A stretch of DNA of 64,000 nt from Paenibacillus sp. LS1. Its GTDB lineage: Bacteria > Bacillota > Bacilli > Paenibacillales > Paenibacillaceae. Positions 1 through 8,579 of the stretch are shown here, piece by piece. A program made the translations under genes and the position numbers. Under the pieces are notes generated by a model, which saw nothing but the letters and a program-made list of their open reading frames with translations, did not search any database and had not been told where the DNA came from. Position 1 is the stretch's first letter. Each line of letters opens with the position of its first letter. Where the stretch lies: the NCBI RefSeq assembly GCF_026013365.1, contig NZ_JAPDOE010000002.1, positions 806,001 through 870,000 on the forward strand. Reading direction: 5' to 3'.

Positions 1-245
1 CATTCCCACGGATACTTGGAGAACGCATGACCAAAGTTCATCAACGGTCCATATAACTGCTGAAATTCATGCGCTACCCGCATTCGCTCCTGGCTGAACT
101 TGTTGTACTGCTCAATACTTTGGAAGTCCCCTGGATGGGTGTCCAGGTACAGATTCAGTTCCACTAACACGAAATCCAGCGCCTGAAGTTCTTCAAGCAA
201 TTCGTAGTATTTAGCGTCACAGGGTTTCGGTAATTCAGGTTCCAT
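1..245 (-). CDS. cotJB: Spore coat protein CotJB (3' end outside the window)
   Basis: This is the second gene of the cotJ operon, made in the mother cell during sporulation and deposited in the spore coat. The visible 81 residues carry the family signature: a run around LDFVLVELNLYLDTHP at residues 24-39 followed by an ERMRVAHEFQQLYGPL helix. The ATG at 245 lies 11 bases inside the end of cotJA, so the two are translationally coupled. The reading frame is still open at base 1, so the C terminus is missing. The CotJ proteins are known from B. subtilis, where cotJC, a manganese-catalase-like gene, follows; that gene should lie just outside the window. Confidence 0.88.
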   Translation of the reverse strand, partial: MEPELPKPCDAKYYELLEELQALDFVLVELNLYLDTHPGDFQSIEQYNKFSQERMRVAHEFQQLYGPLMNFGHAFSKYPWE

Positions 246-474
246 CCACTTCCACCTTCCTTCCCTTCGATCTCGCTGGTGTATAAGGGCTGTATAATGC
301 AGGCCATAAGGTTCCCAATCTCAATGCTTCTGCAGGGCTGTACTGCGGCCAGCCCATGGGCTGAAATGGAATAAATAACTGAGGAGGTACCAGATACGTC
401 CGAATCGCTACCGGCGGACAAGGATCAAACGGCCCCACAAAAGGGGCGTAAGCACGAAGCTGCGGATCTTTCAC
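235..474 (-). CDS. cotJA: Spore coat associated protein CotJA
   Basis: A 79-residue proline-rich coat protein. The family core is clear: YAPFVGPFDPCPP, then RTYLVPPQLFIPFQP, and AEALRLGTLWPALYSPY near the end. The frame is open further upstream, but the family starts near KDPQLRAY, and a GTG at 474-472 is preceded by AAGGAGGTG at a good distance, so GTG is taken as the start. It overlaps cotJB by 11 bases. In B. subtilis the cotJ operon is under sigma-E; no convincing sigma-E promoter could be picked by eye in the 150 bases upstream. Confidence 0.88.
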   Translation of the reverse strand: MKDPQLRAYAPFVGPFDPCPPVAIRTYLVPPQLFIPFQPMGWPQYSPAEALRLGTLWPALYSPYTPARSKGRKVEVDGT

Positions 475-625
475 AGAACAACACCTCCTTATTACATCGT
501 TGGTGCATATTGAATAACACTGAGTTCTTTCCCGCTTCCCGTCTCTATATGCATATGACGCTGTCCCCGAAGTTAATCCGAAATTCGTTCGAACTACTCG
601 CAGAATTTCTCCACACTCTGTTTTC

Positions 626-675
626 AAAAAAAAGACCCTCGGTTCGTTACCCGTTCAGGTAACTTCCGAAGGTCT
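626..675 (-). terminator. Rho-independent terminator of the CNNM-type gene
   Basis: Read on the minus strand, a two-part hairpin (outer AGACC-TCGG type stem, inner GTTACC/GGTAAC stem) is followed directly by a run of eight T. It lies about 75 bases after the stop of the gene at 749-2101 and before cotJA. Confidence 0.8.
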
Positions 676-748
676 CTATCCTTGCAGATTTCCGTAATCT
701 GTGTCATGGCTCGCTCTTGTTCATCTCATCTTGCTCCTGCAAAGAGAA

Positions 749-2101
749 CTATTCTGCCGGCTTTTCTTCCGAATTCGTATCTTGAGGGACGGACTGCTTG
801 TACACTCGGACCCGGGTTATTCGCAAACGAGTAGATTCTTCCACTTCAAAGACGTATCCATTCATTTCCTGCGTTTTGCCCTTGGATGGACTGCCTCCAA
901 GCTCTTTAAACAGCCATCCGCCAATGGTATCTACTTCGTCATCCTCAATGACGGCTCCGGTCCACTTATGAACCTCTTCAATAAGAGATCGACCATCAAC
1001 GGAAAACGAATCACCACTGCGTTCCATATGCGGACGCTCATCCTCAAACTCGTCATACAGGTCTCCAACGATCTCTTCCAGAATCTCTTCGGCAGTCAGC
1101 AATCCAGCTGTACCCCCATATTCATCCACTACCAGCGTCATCTGGGAATGCTTCTTCTGCATTAGACGCAGCACATGGCTGATTTCCATCGATTCAGGAA
1201 CGTTCAAGATCGGACGTACAAGTGAAGCCAGATCCTGTTGTTGCTCCGGTTCAGCCAGCAGCAGATCGGTAATATGGATAAATCCAATGATCTCATCCTT
1301 GTCTTCAACTGCCACAGGGTAACGGGAGTGTTTGGTTGCATTGATAATCTTCAGGTTCTCTTCCAAAGACATATGGGTATACAGACAATCCATGTCTGTA
1401 CGAGGCAACATCACTTCCCGTGCCAGCATATCGGAGAAATCAAAGATGTTGTCCATCAGTTTGATCTCATCTTTATCGATAACACCACTCTTGGCACTCT
1501 GCTTCATCAGAATACGAAGTTCATCTTCCGAGTGAGCCTCTCCTTCACTGGCAGGTTCGATACCCGCCAGTCGAAGCAATGCATTAGCCGATACATTCAG
1601 TACCCAGATGAACGGGAAAAAGATTTTATAGAACAACAGCAAGGGTGCAGATAAAAACAATGCCACTCCGTCTGTTTTTTGAATTGCCAACGATTTAGGC
1701 GCTAGTTCACCCAGCACAATATGCAGGAACGTAATGATACAGAAACCGATAATGACGGAAACCGTTGATATAAGTCCCGTATCTCCTACACCAAGCTTAT
1801 ACATAAGTGGCTCAACGAGCAATTCGGAGATGGCCGGTTCTCCAAGCCACCCGAGTCCAAGCGATGTCAGCGTAATCCCGAACTGAGTTGCCGATAGATA
1901 GGAATCCAGTTTACTATTCACCTTCAAGGCGTAACCAGCCATACGGTTTCCTTCACTCTGCAATTGAGTTAAGCGTGTCTGCCTCACTTTCACAAGGGAA
2001 AATTCTGCTGCAACAAATACGCCATTCAAAAATACGAGCAAAAAGACACAGACCAGATTAAATACCAGCTGTCCAAGATGAAATTCAGTATGAATATCCA
2101 A
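749..2101 (-). CDS. CNNM/CorC-HlyC family membrane transporter-like protein
   Basis: A 450-residue membrane protein of the former 'hemolysin C' family, related to B. subtilis MpfA/YhdP and YugS. The N-terminal DUF21 (CNNM) domain, about residues 10-190, has several hydrophobic helices with the conserved segment ATQFGITLTSLGLGWLGEPA. A CBS pair follows at about 210-335 (VMLPRTDMDCL, then VVDEYGGTAGLLT), and a CorC_HlyC domain at about 350-435 (DGRSLIEEV...DTIGGWLF). Members are linked to magnesium efflux; that role is by family, not shown here. The start has an AAAAGGGGAG ribosome binding site. It is monocistronic with its own terminator downstream. Confidence 0.9.
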   Translation of the reverse strand: MDIHTEFHLGQLVFNLVCVFLLVFLNGVFVAAEFSLVKVRQTRLTQLQSEGNRMAGYALKVNSKLDSYLSATQFGITLTSLGLGWLGEPAISELLVEPLMYKLGVGDTGLISTVSVIIGFCIITFLHIVLGELAPKSLAIQKTDGVALFLSAPLLLFYKIFFPFIWVLNVSANALLRLAGIEPASEGEAHSEDELRILMKQSAKSGVIDKDEIKLMDNIFDFSDMLAREVMLPRTDMDCLYTHMSLEENLKIINATKHSRYPVAVEDKDEIIGFIHITDLLLAEPEQQQDLASLVRPILNVPESMEISHVLRLMQKKHSQMTLVVDEYGGTAGLLTAEEILEEIVGDLYDEFEDERPHMERSGDSFSVDGRSLIEEVHKWTGAVIEDDEVDTIGGWLFKELGGSPSKGKTQEMNGYVFEVEESTRLRITRVRVYKQSVPQDTNSEEKPAE

Positions 2102-2147
2102 GTTGAAACTCCCCTTTTCTATCTATTTCAGGAATACACCTGGAATA

Positions 2148-3284
2148 TCAACGTGTGATTGCCTTTCTCGATTTGAAATCCACACCTTTGTAATACATGT
2201 CTGCTACCAGCAGGTTTGGTCCGCAACAGGATGCGATATCACAATGGCAATTGACCGTTTGATTCAACGGATGCTCAGCTGACCATTCATGGAACACATC
2301 ATCCAGTTTACGATCACGAATGTTGCCGAATGCCGGGATGTCTGCAAAATCCGTCACATACACATTGCCCGTAAACATGTTGACGTTAACGCGGTTGCGT
2401 CCGTCCGGATCATTACGTACCGTCACATTTGGCTCACTGTATAGTCGATTGATCAGTTCTCGATCCTGCTCTGCCGCACTGCACGCGAAGAATGGCAGGG
2501 TACCGAAGAGCATCCACATATCTTTGTCACGTGCATCAAGCAAACGATGTATCGCTGCTCTCATATGGTCCAGTGATAACACGGGCAGTGAAGAAGCAAA
2601 GTTCGAATTATACATTGGATGCACTTCGTGACGAACACAGCCCATCTCACGAATCAATTGATGAATACCATCCAGCTTGTCGTGTGTACGGAAGTTAATC
2701 ATGGATTCGGCAGAGATAAACATGCCTGCTTCACTTAATTTGCGGGAATTTTCAATCATTTTCTCATACATCTTCACCGCTACTTCACGTTTCACAGGTC
2801 TGCCACTATTCGCAAATCCGACTTGATGGAAATCATCAGCATTCAGGTAGTTGAATGAGATATGCATAACGTCCAGATACGGCAAAAGTTGCTCATATCG
2901 GCTGATATCCAGCGTTAAGTTGGAATTGATCTGAGAACGGATACCACGTTCCTTGGCATATTTGAGCAGTGGGATAATCATCTCATCCACTGTTTTCTGG
3001 CTAAAGCTTGGCTCGCCACCCGTCAGACTAATCGTCTGCAGATGCTCCACTTCATCCAATCGTTTCAGCATCAGCGGTAACGGAAGAGCCGGCGCTTCAC
3101 GCATCGTAAGCATATCTCCTACGGCACAGTGCTCACACCGCATATTGCACAGATGTGTCACAGTCATTTCTACACTGGTCAACACATGGCGTCCATATGT
3201 ACGCAGAGAGCCGATCGGATCCCACGGATCATTCGTCGGAGATAAAGGCATCGGTTGTACCGATCCTGAGTTTAGCATGGTCAT
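2148..3284 (-). CDS. yfkAB: Radical SAM protein, YfkAB type
   Basis: A 378-residue radical SAM enzyme. The 4Fe-4S motif CNMRCEHC lies at about residues 46-53, followed by the SAM-binding TGGEPS segment at about 89-94. The C terminus has the CxCx4C signature (CHCDIASC) that defines the YfkAB subfamily, probably an auxiliary cluster. In B. subtilis yfkA and yfkB are annotated together in this way. The substrate is unknown. The ATG at 3284 follows AAGGTGA at good spacing. It lies 46 bases upstream of the CNNM-type gene but need not be in one operon with it. Confidence 0.88.
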   Translation of the reverse strand: MTMLNSGSVQPMPLSPTNDPWDPIGSLRTYGRHVLTSVEMTVTHLCNMRCEHCAVGDMLTMREAPALPLPLMLKRLDEVEHLQTISLTGGEPSFSQKTVDEMIIPLLKYAKERGIRSQINSNLTLDISRYEQLLPYLDVMHISFNYLNADDFHQVGFANSGRPVKREVAVKMYEKMIENSRKLSEAGMFISAESMINFRTHDKLDGIHQLIREMGCVRHEVHPMYNSNFASSLPVLSLDHMRAAIHRLLDARDKDMWMLFGTLPFFACSAAEQDRELINRLYSEPNVTVRNDPDGRNRVNVNMFTGNVYVTDFADIPAFGNIRDRKLDDVFHEWSAEHPLNQTVNCHCDIASCCGPNLLVADMYYKGVDFKSRKAITR

Positions 3285-3443
3285 TGTTCTTCACCTTATT
3301 CCTTTTATTAACCTAAAAAGTTTTATTTACATCATACCTTGTGTTTCTCTTTTTGGAGTTATCTTTTATCATAGCACAATTCTGAATGCTTCGGCATACG
3401 TAGACCCTGTCCATTACATGACAAAAAACACTCAGGTAACTCC

Positions 3444-3465
3444 GGGCCGAATCACGAAACGGCCC
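3444..3465 (-). terminator. Possible weak terminator hairpin between HD-GYP and YfkAB genes
   Basis: The 220 bases between the two genes hold a GGGCCG/CGGCCC hairpin. On the minus strand a six-T run follows only about 17 bases later, so termination is uncertain. A short open frame in this gap has no ribosome binding site and is not called. Confidence 0.25.
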
Positions 3466-3504
3466 CGATATTACGACATGAGCGCTAATCATTTCCAAGC
3501 TTGT

Positions 3505-4626
3505 TCAGCTTTCCAACCGTTCACTTTGGGCAGATGAAGGTGTATCCTCCACACCCTCTACACCTGTGATCATCACAGACAGTGCTGTCGATAGGTTAAT
3601 TTCGTAGGGCGCAGATAAGTTCTGGCCGTCCGCATCCTTGAGCACCCGGATAAGCGGACGTTGAGGAACACGTGGATGAATCGCTGCGACCACCCCAACC
3701 TCTCCTGTACTGAGCGTGACCGATAGACCCACGGGGTAGATCGCTACACAATCCCTGAATCTCTCCAGCATTCGTTGTTCATAAAGCGTTCCTGAGCCCG
3801 TATACAGCACCTCTACAGCCTGATGTGGCAGCAAGGCTTGCTTATACACCCGATTCGTCGTCATGGCATCATACGAATCAGCAAGCGCAATCCACTTGGC
3901 ATACTCATGAATCTCTTTATCCTTCAGGCCAAAGGGATATCCGCTGCCATCAATTCGCTCATGGTGCTGCAATGCACAATGTGCAGATAGAAGCGGTATA
4001 CCTGGTTCGTCTTTGAGAATACGATGTCCATATGTAGTGTGCTGCTGAATGATTTTAAATTCCTCGTCACTTAATCTGGAGGGCTTATGCAGGATTTCTG
4101 GTGCAATCTGTGTCTTGCCAATATCATGCAATAAGGCACCCAGACCAATCTCCATTAATTGCTGGCGTGTGTATCCCGAAGCGACACCAAGAACCAGTGT
4201 ATACACACATACATTCAGCGAATGATTATACAGGTCAAAATCACTGGAGTTCATGTCCATCAGCATAATCATGGCTTCCTTCTGACTGCCGATGTCTTCC
4301 AAAATGGTATTCATCACACCACTAAGCGCTTTGCCGAAATGAGGAATCTGATTCTTCGTTTTCATACCGGACATGCTCTGAAATTGCTGCTTGATCTCTA
4401 CCAGTGCCTTCCTTCGGGTCTCTTCCTGCAACATATCTGGAACAATGATATCCTCGGTCGCAGCATCTTTGATATACACATAACCGACCCCAAGATCCTT
4501 GAGACGCCCAATCAGTCGGCTCGTCAGCTCAACATCCTCACTAAGTAATACCAGGCCTTCTTCACTATAAATACGTTTCCCCAGCTTCATGCCAGGCTGC
4601 AATAAGTTTATATGTACTAAACGCAC
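3505..4626 (-). CDS. HD-GYP domain protein (probable c-di-GMP phosphodiesterase)
   Basis: A 373-residue protein. The HD-GYP domain at about residues 120-290 is intact: YNHSLNV, the metal-binding HDIGK motif near residue 168, HHERIDGSGYP near 222, and the DSYDAMTTNR segment. Such proteins hydrolyse cyclic di-GMP. An N-terminal region of about 100 residues (VHINLLQPGMKLGKRIYSEEG) and a C-terminal beta-rich tail flank the domain, with no membrane segments, so it should be cytosolic. It is a paralogue of the gene at 7120-8169, on the opposite strand. The domain is certain; the substrate is inferred from the family. Confidence 0.9.
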   Translation of the reverse strand: MRLVHINLLQPGMKLGKRIYSEEGLVLLSEDVELTSRLIGRLKDLGVGYVYIKDAATEDIIVPDMLQEETRRKALVEIKQQFQSMSGMKTKNQIPHFGKALSGVMNTILEDIGSQKEAMIMLMDMNSSDFDLYNHSLNVCVYTLVLGVASGYTRQQLMEIGLGALLHDIGKTQIAPEILHKPSRLSDEEFKIIQQHTTYGHRILKDEPGIPLLSAHCALQHHERIDGSGYPFGLKDKEIHEYAKWIALADSYDAMTTNRVYKQALLPHQAVEVLYTGSGTLYEQRMLERFRDCVAIYPVGLSVTLSTGEVGVVAAIHPRVPQRPLIRVLKDADGQNLSAPYEINLSTALSVMITGVEGVEDTPSSAQSERLES

Positions 4627-4693
4627 AGCCTATCCTCTCCCGCTCCGTAGATGTAATTACCACTAGCCGCCGCTACAGCAGAAGGCAAGTACT

Positions 4694-6130
4694 TTATTTA
4701 GTTTCATGCCAGCGGGCTCGCAGGCTGTCGTCCAGCGCCCCTGGTCGTTTTAATTCCAGTTCCAGCAAATCGCGTATGAATTCCGGAAGATGATAGAGCG
4801 TACCGGTTCCATGAGCAAGAGAAGGATACCCCACATTGAACGTAAACATGTCCAGTGTTCCAACGATATACTCACATTGATCGTCCATAGGCTCCCCATT
4901 GATGTAAATGGCTTGAATTTTCTCATAGGCTGGGGCATGTGGATTGTATTGAACTTCCATTCCATCCATACACAGCGTGCCGAGAAGCTGACCACGAAAA
5001 CCAAATCCGACAATGGCTTTACCGGAAAACTCGTCCAACAAGGACTGCTCAAGTGCTTCGCGAATATGACTTCCACTCAAGGATATTGTACAAGCATTTA
5101 TAGGAGATGGACATAGGGAATGCAACATTCCTTTTGTAACATTTCCCTGTGGCAGATCTCCGAGAAGCTGGCCCGCATTCACCAGAGACAACTGTGCTCC
5201 TGTAAAATGACGTACGGCTTGCGCAAGCAATGATGCAAAAGGTGACTCCCGGTCATACTGAATGGGCAGTATGCGATCCGTGATCACGGCAGTCTGATCC
5301 AGTGCTCTTTCGGCTTCCGTGCGATTCGTGGCGATTGCCAGAGAGACTTGATCATCCAGTAATATACTATCGGCAGCAACACATCCGCTACTTACCAGTT
5401 CAAGAGGTTTTGCCACGCTTGTTCGTTCCAGAACCACTTTCCCGAGCCATTGGCCGAATTTGCCGGCTGCGCCCAGCACGGTCTGACCAATGACTAATGG
5501 TTCTTCGAGAACATGATGGGTATGCCCACCGAGAATAACATCAATTCCAGCAATCTGCTCCGCCAGTCTCCGATCCGTGGAAAGTCCCAGATGTGAGAGA
5601 ATAATCACCACATCCACTTCATGACGTAATGCTTCAACTTGAGCTTTTAACGTCTCCATCGGGTCCAGAACATCCCATCCCAGCAGTTCATAGAAGGTAG
5701 TGAAGGGCGCAGTAGCTCCCAGCAAACCAATGCGAAATGGACCTTTCTCCACGATAAGAGAAGGTTTCATCCATACTGGCGGAAGGCCAGTGGCCTGTTC
5801 CACGACATTACCGCATACCACTGGACATAGAAGTCCAGCATAGGACTGCGCGAGCTGATCAGGCGTAAAGGTCAGTCCTTCGTTGTTCCCGATAGTTATG
5901 GCATCGTAGCCAGTCAAATTGATCACATCGACGTTAGCCGTGCCAAGCGTGCCTTCTGTCTCAACAGCCATCCGGTCCATATGATCGCCAATATCCAGTA
6001 CAAGCACGTGCCCACCTTGTTCACGTTCCTCATTGATCATAGCGGCGATGGTGCTCATGGAGCCGAAGTGACTATGGATGTCATTGGTGTGCAGAATCTT
6101 CAATGTTTGCTTCTCTCTGGTGCTCATCAC
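4694..6130 (-). CDS. yunD: Metallophosphatase / 5'-nucleotidase-like protein, YunD family
   Basis: A 478-residue two-domain protein of the UshA/5'-nucleotidase superfamily. The N-terminal calcineurin-like domain shows the metal-binding motifs HTNDIHSHFG (about residues 14-23), DIGDHMD, GNNEGL and GGHTHH. The C-terminal nucleotidase domain lies at about 280-450. Most relatives are secreted, but this one has no signal peptide, like B. subtilis YunD, so it should act in the cytosol. The substrate is unknown. The ATG at 6130 lies after a purine-rich GGGGGAGGCGG stretch. A yunC homologue lies 15 kb away in this window. Confidence 0.85.
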   Translation of the reverse strand: MMSTREKQTLKILHTNDIHSHFGSMSTIAAMINEEREQGGHVLVLDIGDHMDRMAVETEGTLGTANVDVINLTGYDAITIGNNEGLTFTPDQLAQSYAGLLCPVVCGNVVEQATGLPPVWMKPSLIVEKGPFRIGLLGATAPFTTFYELLGWDVLDPMETLKAQVEALRHEVDVVIILSHLGLSTDRRLAEQIAGIDVILGGHTHHVLEEPLVIGQTVLGAAGKFGQWLGKVVLERTSVAKPLELVSSGCVAADSILLDDQVSLAIATNRTEAERALDQTAVITDRILPIQYDRESPFASLLAQAVRHFTGAQLSLVNAGQLLGDLPQGNVTKGMLHSLCPSPINACTISLSGSHIREALEQSLLDEFSGKAIVGFGFRGQLLGTLCMDGMEVQYNPHAPAYEKIQAIYINGEPMDDQCEYIVGTLDMFTFNVGYPSLAHGTGTLYHLPEFIRDLLELELKRPGALDDSLRARWHETK

Positions 6131-6247
6131 ACCGCCTCCCCCGCTCTTCGATAAACGTTCATTCTTCTAATGGATAAGCATAACATTTTCCGCGTCGTTA
6201 TGATATATTTAAAGGGTTTAGAGATCAAAAAGAGGTGACTTCTATCT

Positions 6248-6994
6248 ATGAAATTGACAATTCAACTATTTGCAGGCATTGCAGAACGTTTAAATACATC
6301 CCTCCTGGAGTTCGAGTACATTGGCGATGCTCCGACTGCTGCCGATATAAAAGAAAAATTGAGTCTGGCCTACCCGGAGGCAGCTTCTCAGATACGAACA
6401 TCCTTTCTGGCAGTTAATCAGCAATACGCTCCTTCCGATACTATACTTAGTTCAGAAGATGAACTTGCCTTAATCCCTCCTGTCTCTGGAGGGGATGGTA
6501 CGGATATGCCTGATGAAAAGCATGCTCCCACCTCTCCTGAACATCGAACGGAAGATGGATTATTTTTGATTACAGAGTCCGCTCTGTCTGTGGAAGCTAC
6601 AACGGCGTTAGTCATTACCGCGAATCACGGCGCAGCCCTTACTTTTGTAGGTACGACTCGTGAAATGACCGGTGAACAGCGCACTGTTCATCTGGAATAC
6701 GAGGCCTATGTACCGATGGCTCTTTCACAGATGGCAGCCATTGGTTCAGAAATCTCTGATCGCTGGCCTGGTGTAATGTGCGCGATCAGTCACCGCATCG
6801 GCAAAGTGGATGTCGCAGAGATCAGTGTAGTCATTGCCGTTTCCTCTCCTCATCGCAACGACTGTTATGATGCAAGCCGCTATGCCATAGAAAGACTCAA
6901 ACAGACGGTTCCGATTTGGAAAAAGGAAATCTGGGAAGATGGATCTGAATGGAAGGGACATCAACTAGGACCCTGGAACCCCATGGGGAATTAA
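6248..6994 (+). CDS. MoaD-MoaE fusion, molybdopterin synthase
   Basis: A 248-residue protein joining both subunits of molybdopterin synthase, which puts the dithiolene sulfurs into precursor Z. Residues 1-82 are MoaD (beta-grasp, ending IPPVSGG). Residues about 100-248 are MoaE, with FVGTTRE and the terminal PIWKKE and GPWNP motifs. MoaD must normally expose its Gly-Gly C terminus to become a thiocarboxylate; here Gly81-Gly82 are internal, followed by a charged linker of about 20 residues. Comparable fusions (MoaX in mycobacteria) are cleaved after the Gly-Gly. The ribosome binding site is AAGAGGTGA. It stands alone; no other mo- genes are in view. Confidence 0.9.
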   Translation: MKLTIQLFAGIAERLNTSLLEFEYIGDAPTAADIKEKLSLAYPEAASQIRTSFLAVNQQYAPSDTILSSEDELALIPPVSGGDGTDMPDEKHAPTSPEHRTEDGLFLITESALSVEATTALVITANHGAALTFVGTTREMTGEQRTVHLEYEAYVPMALSQMAAIGSEISDRWPGVMCAISHRIGKVDVAEISVVIAVSSPHRNDCYDASRYAIERLKQTVPIWKKEIWEDGSEWKGHQLGPWNPMGN

Positions 6995-7026
6995 ACCATG
7001 AGTCCTTACACCTTTTTTGACGGAGT

Positions 7027-7046
7027 GACTTATTAGTAAATAAGTC
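7027..7046. promoter_or_regulatory. Perfect inverted repeat next to the -35 box of the second HD-GYP gene
   Basis: GACTTATT-AGTA-AATAAGTC is a perfect 8-base inverted repeat ending one base before the predicted -35 box. There is no T run after it, so it looks more like an operator than a terminator. The binding protein is unknown. Confidence 0.35.
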
Positions 7047-7047
7047 G

Positions 7048-7076
7048 TTGTCAACCCATTTTTTTCTTGTTATTAT
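7048..7076 (+). promoter_or_regulatory. Predicted sigma-A promoter of the second HD-GYP gene
   Basis: TTGTCA at 7048-7053 and TATTAT at 7071-7076 are separated by exactly 17 bases, each matching the consensus at 5 of 6 positions. The predicted transcript starts near 7083, about 37 bases before the GTG start. Confidence 0.6.
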
Positions 7077-7119
7077 AATGATATGTGTCGATATTAGTCG
7101 AGGAAAAGGTGGTTTATAC

Positions 7120-8169
7120 GTGAGAGTGCATGTTACTGATCTTAAACCGGGTGACCTGTTAAAAAATGATGTATACAACAGTTCGGGTCTCCACATGCTG
7201 ATGAAAGGTTCCACCCTCAGTGAAGATGACCTATCCAAGCTGCTGCAACATGGAATCGATTACGCAGATGTAGAACATACAACATCCGACCTACACTCTG
7301 ATGAACAAACCTTACCTTCCGATCAAACCCGTCTGTTAACTAACTTGTTTAACGATACGATCAAAGGTACTGAATCTCTATTTCAACAAGCGATGGAGAA
7401 GGGTTTTATTGATGAGACACAGGTCGATGAGATTTTGATTACCCTAACAGGACAGCTGGAAAAACAAAAAGATGTTGTCTCCTTGTTGCTTATGCTGGAC
7501 GGGGATAGTGATTATACCTACAACCATTCATTGCAAGTCGGAATGCTCGCTTTTTATATCGCCGGCTGGATGGGCTACAATCCCGAGGAATGTCTAACGG
7601 TAGCCAAAGCAGGATATCTTCATGATATCGGCAAGTCCAAGATTCCTTCTGAAATGTTACATAAACCTGGTAAATTGACCACCGAAGAATTCGATGAAAT
7701 GAAGAAACACACGTTCTATGGATACGATATTATTAAAGAATCCACGCAGGATGAAATTCTGGCAACGGTGGCCCTTCAGCATCATGAGCGCGAAGATGGA
7801 AGTGGTTATCCGCATGGACTGCGAGGCGATGAGATCCATCCATATGCCCGTATAACGGCTGTAGCGGACGTTTACAGCGCCATGACGACCAATCGGGTGT
7901 ATCAGACCAAACAGGAGCTTATCTCTGTTCTGTGCGAACTGTACAGCCTCAGCTTCGGTCAGTTAAATGGTGAAGCAACGCAGGAACTGATCAAGCACAT
8001 GCTTCCTAATTTTATCGGTAAAAGGGTTCTGCTCACCACGGGTCAGACGGGACTCATTGTCATGAATAATCCTGCGGATTATTTCCGACCACTCGTTCAG
8101 ACCTCTACGGCCTTTATTGATTTAGCGAAGGAAAGAGATATTGCTATCGTTGAGATTTATGTCCAGTAA
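7120..8169 (+). CDS. HD-GYP domain protein (probable c-di-GMP phosphodiesterase)
   Basis: A 349-residue protein. The N-terminal part (VHVTDLKPGDLLKNDVY) resembles that of the other HD-GYP protein in this window. The HD-GYP domain follows with YNHSLQV, HDIGK, HHEREDGSGYP and DVYSAMTTNR, so the metal and c-di-GMP residues appear intact. The open frame reaches further upstream to 7048, but that stretch contains the predicted promoter. A GTG at 7120 preceded by AGGAAAAGGTGG is the likely start. No membrane segment is seen. A clear terminator follows the gene. Confidence 0.9.
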   Translation: MRVHVTDLKPGDLLKNDVYNSSGLHMLMKGSTLSEDDLSKLLQHGIDYADVEHTTSDLHSDEQTLPSDQTRLLTNLFNDTIKGTESLFQQAMEKGFIDETQVDEILITLTGQLEKQKDVVSLLLMLDGDSDYTYNHSLQVGMLAFYIAGWMGYNPEECLTVAKAGYLHDIGKSKIPSEMLHKPGKLTTEEFDEMKKHTFYGYDIIKESTQDEILATVALQHHEREDGSGYPHGLRGDEIHPYARITAVADVYSAMTTNRVYQTKQELISVLCELYSLSFGQLNGEATQELIKHMLPNFIGKRVLLTTGQTGLIVMNNPADYFRPLVQTSTAFIDLAKERDIAIVEIYVQ

Positions 8170-8235
8170 TTATGCATACGAAGGAACAAACAGGAAGTAG
8201 CTTGAATAACCAACTCATAGGTTGGCATATGTAAA

Positions 8236-8262
8236 AAGGGAAGCCATAACGGCTTCCCTTTT
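8236..8262 (+). terminator. Terminator after the second HD-GYP gene (probably bidirectional)
   Basis: AAGGGAAGCC and GGCTTCCCTT form a 10-base stem with a five-base loop, followed by TTTT on the plus strand. The minus strand also gives a T run, so it can also serve the YjcZ-type gene coming from the right. Confidence 0.85.
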
Positions 8263-8288
8263 GTCTATCGCGATTCGTTCATGTTGGA

Positions 8289-8429
8289 TTACACGCAGAA
8301 TGCTTTTGTGATGATAACCAACAGAATGAACAGTACCAAGATCGCACCAGTGTTTGTGAACATATTGTATCCGCCAACGCCGCCTACTCCGCCTACGTTG
8401 CCCCCACAGCCATATCCTACTTCGCTCAT
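8289..8429 (-). CDS. YjcZ-family sporulation peptide
   Basis: A 46-residue peptide of the YjcZ/SscA type: a glycine- and valine-rich N terminus (GYGCGGNVGG, GGVGGYNM), a short hydrophilic patch, then a hydrophobic helix (ILVLFILLVIITKAF) at the C terminus. Such peptides are common in spore formers and are linked to spore coat assembly. The ATG at 8429 has a perfect GAGGAGG at seven bases. The 150 bases upstream, before the M23 peptidase gene, presumably hold a sporulation promoter, but none could be assigned. Confidence 0.8.
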   Translation of the reverse strand: MSEVGYGCGGNVGGVGGVGGYNMFTNTGAILVLFILLVIITKAFCV

Positions 8430-8579
8430 GTGATTGCCTCCTCTTCATCAGGTATACCCTAACATATGACGCTTCCGGTGGAATGAACCGGGCGAACAGG
8501 CAACATTCGAGAAATGGTTGTCTGCCTGCGTCTACCTGAGTGGATCAGCATTTGGTTGCTCCCTGTTCTTTGCTGGGGT

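Noticed and set aside
475..627. N-terminal extension of CotJA
   Set aside because: The frame is open, but the family starts near the GTG at 474, which has the ribosome binding site.
626..675. Riboswitch or T-box leader for cotJ
   Set aside because: On the minus strand it is a plain terminator following the CNNM-type gene, and no conserved leader motif is present.
3313..3498. Small open frame of 61 codons between HD-GYP and yfkAB
   Set aside because: No ribosome binding site, no recognisable product, and it covers a hairpin.
7048..7119. Hydrophobic N-terminal extension of the second HD-GYP protein
   Set aside because: The stretch contains a good promoter and lies before a clear ribosome binding site for the GTG at 7120.
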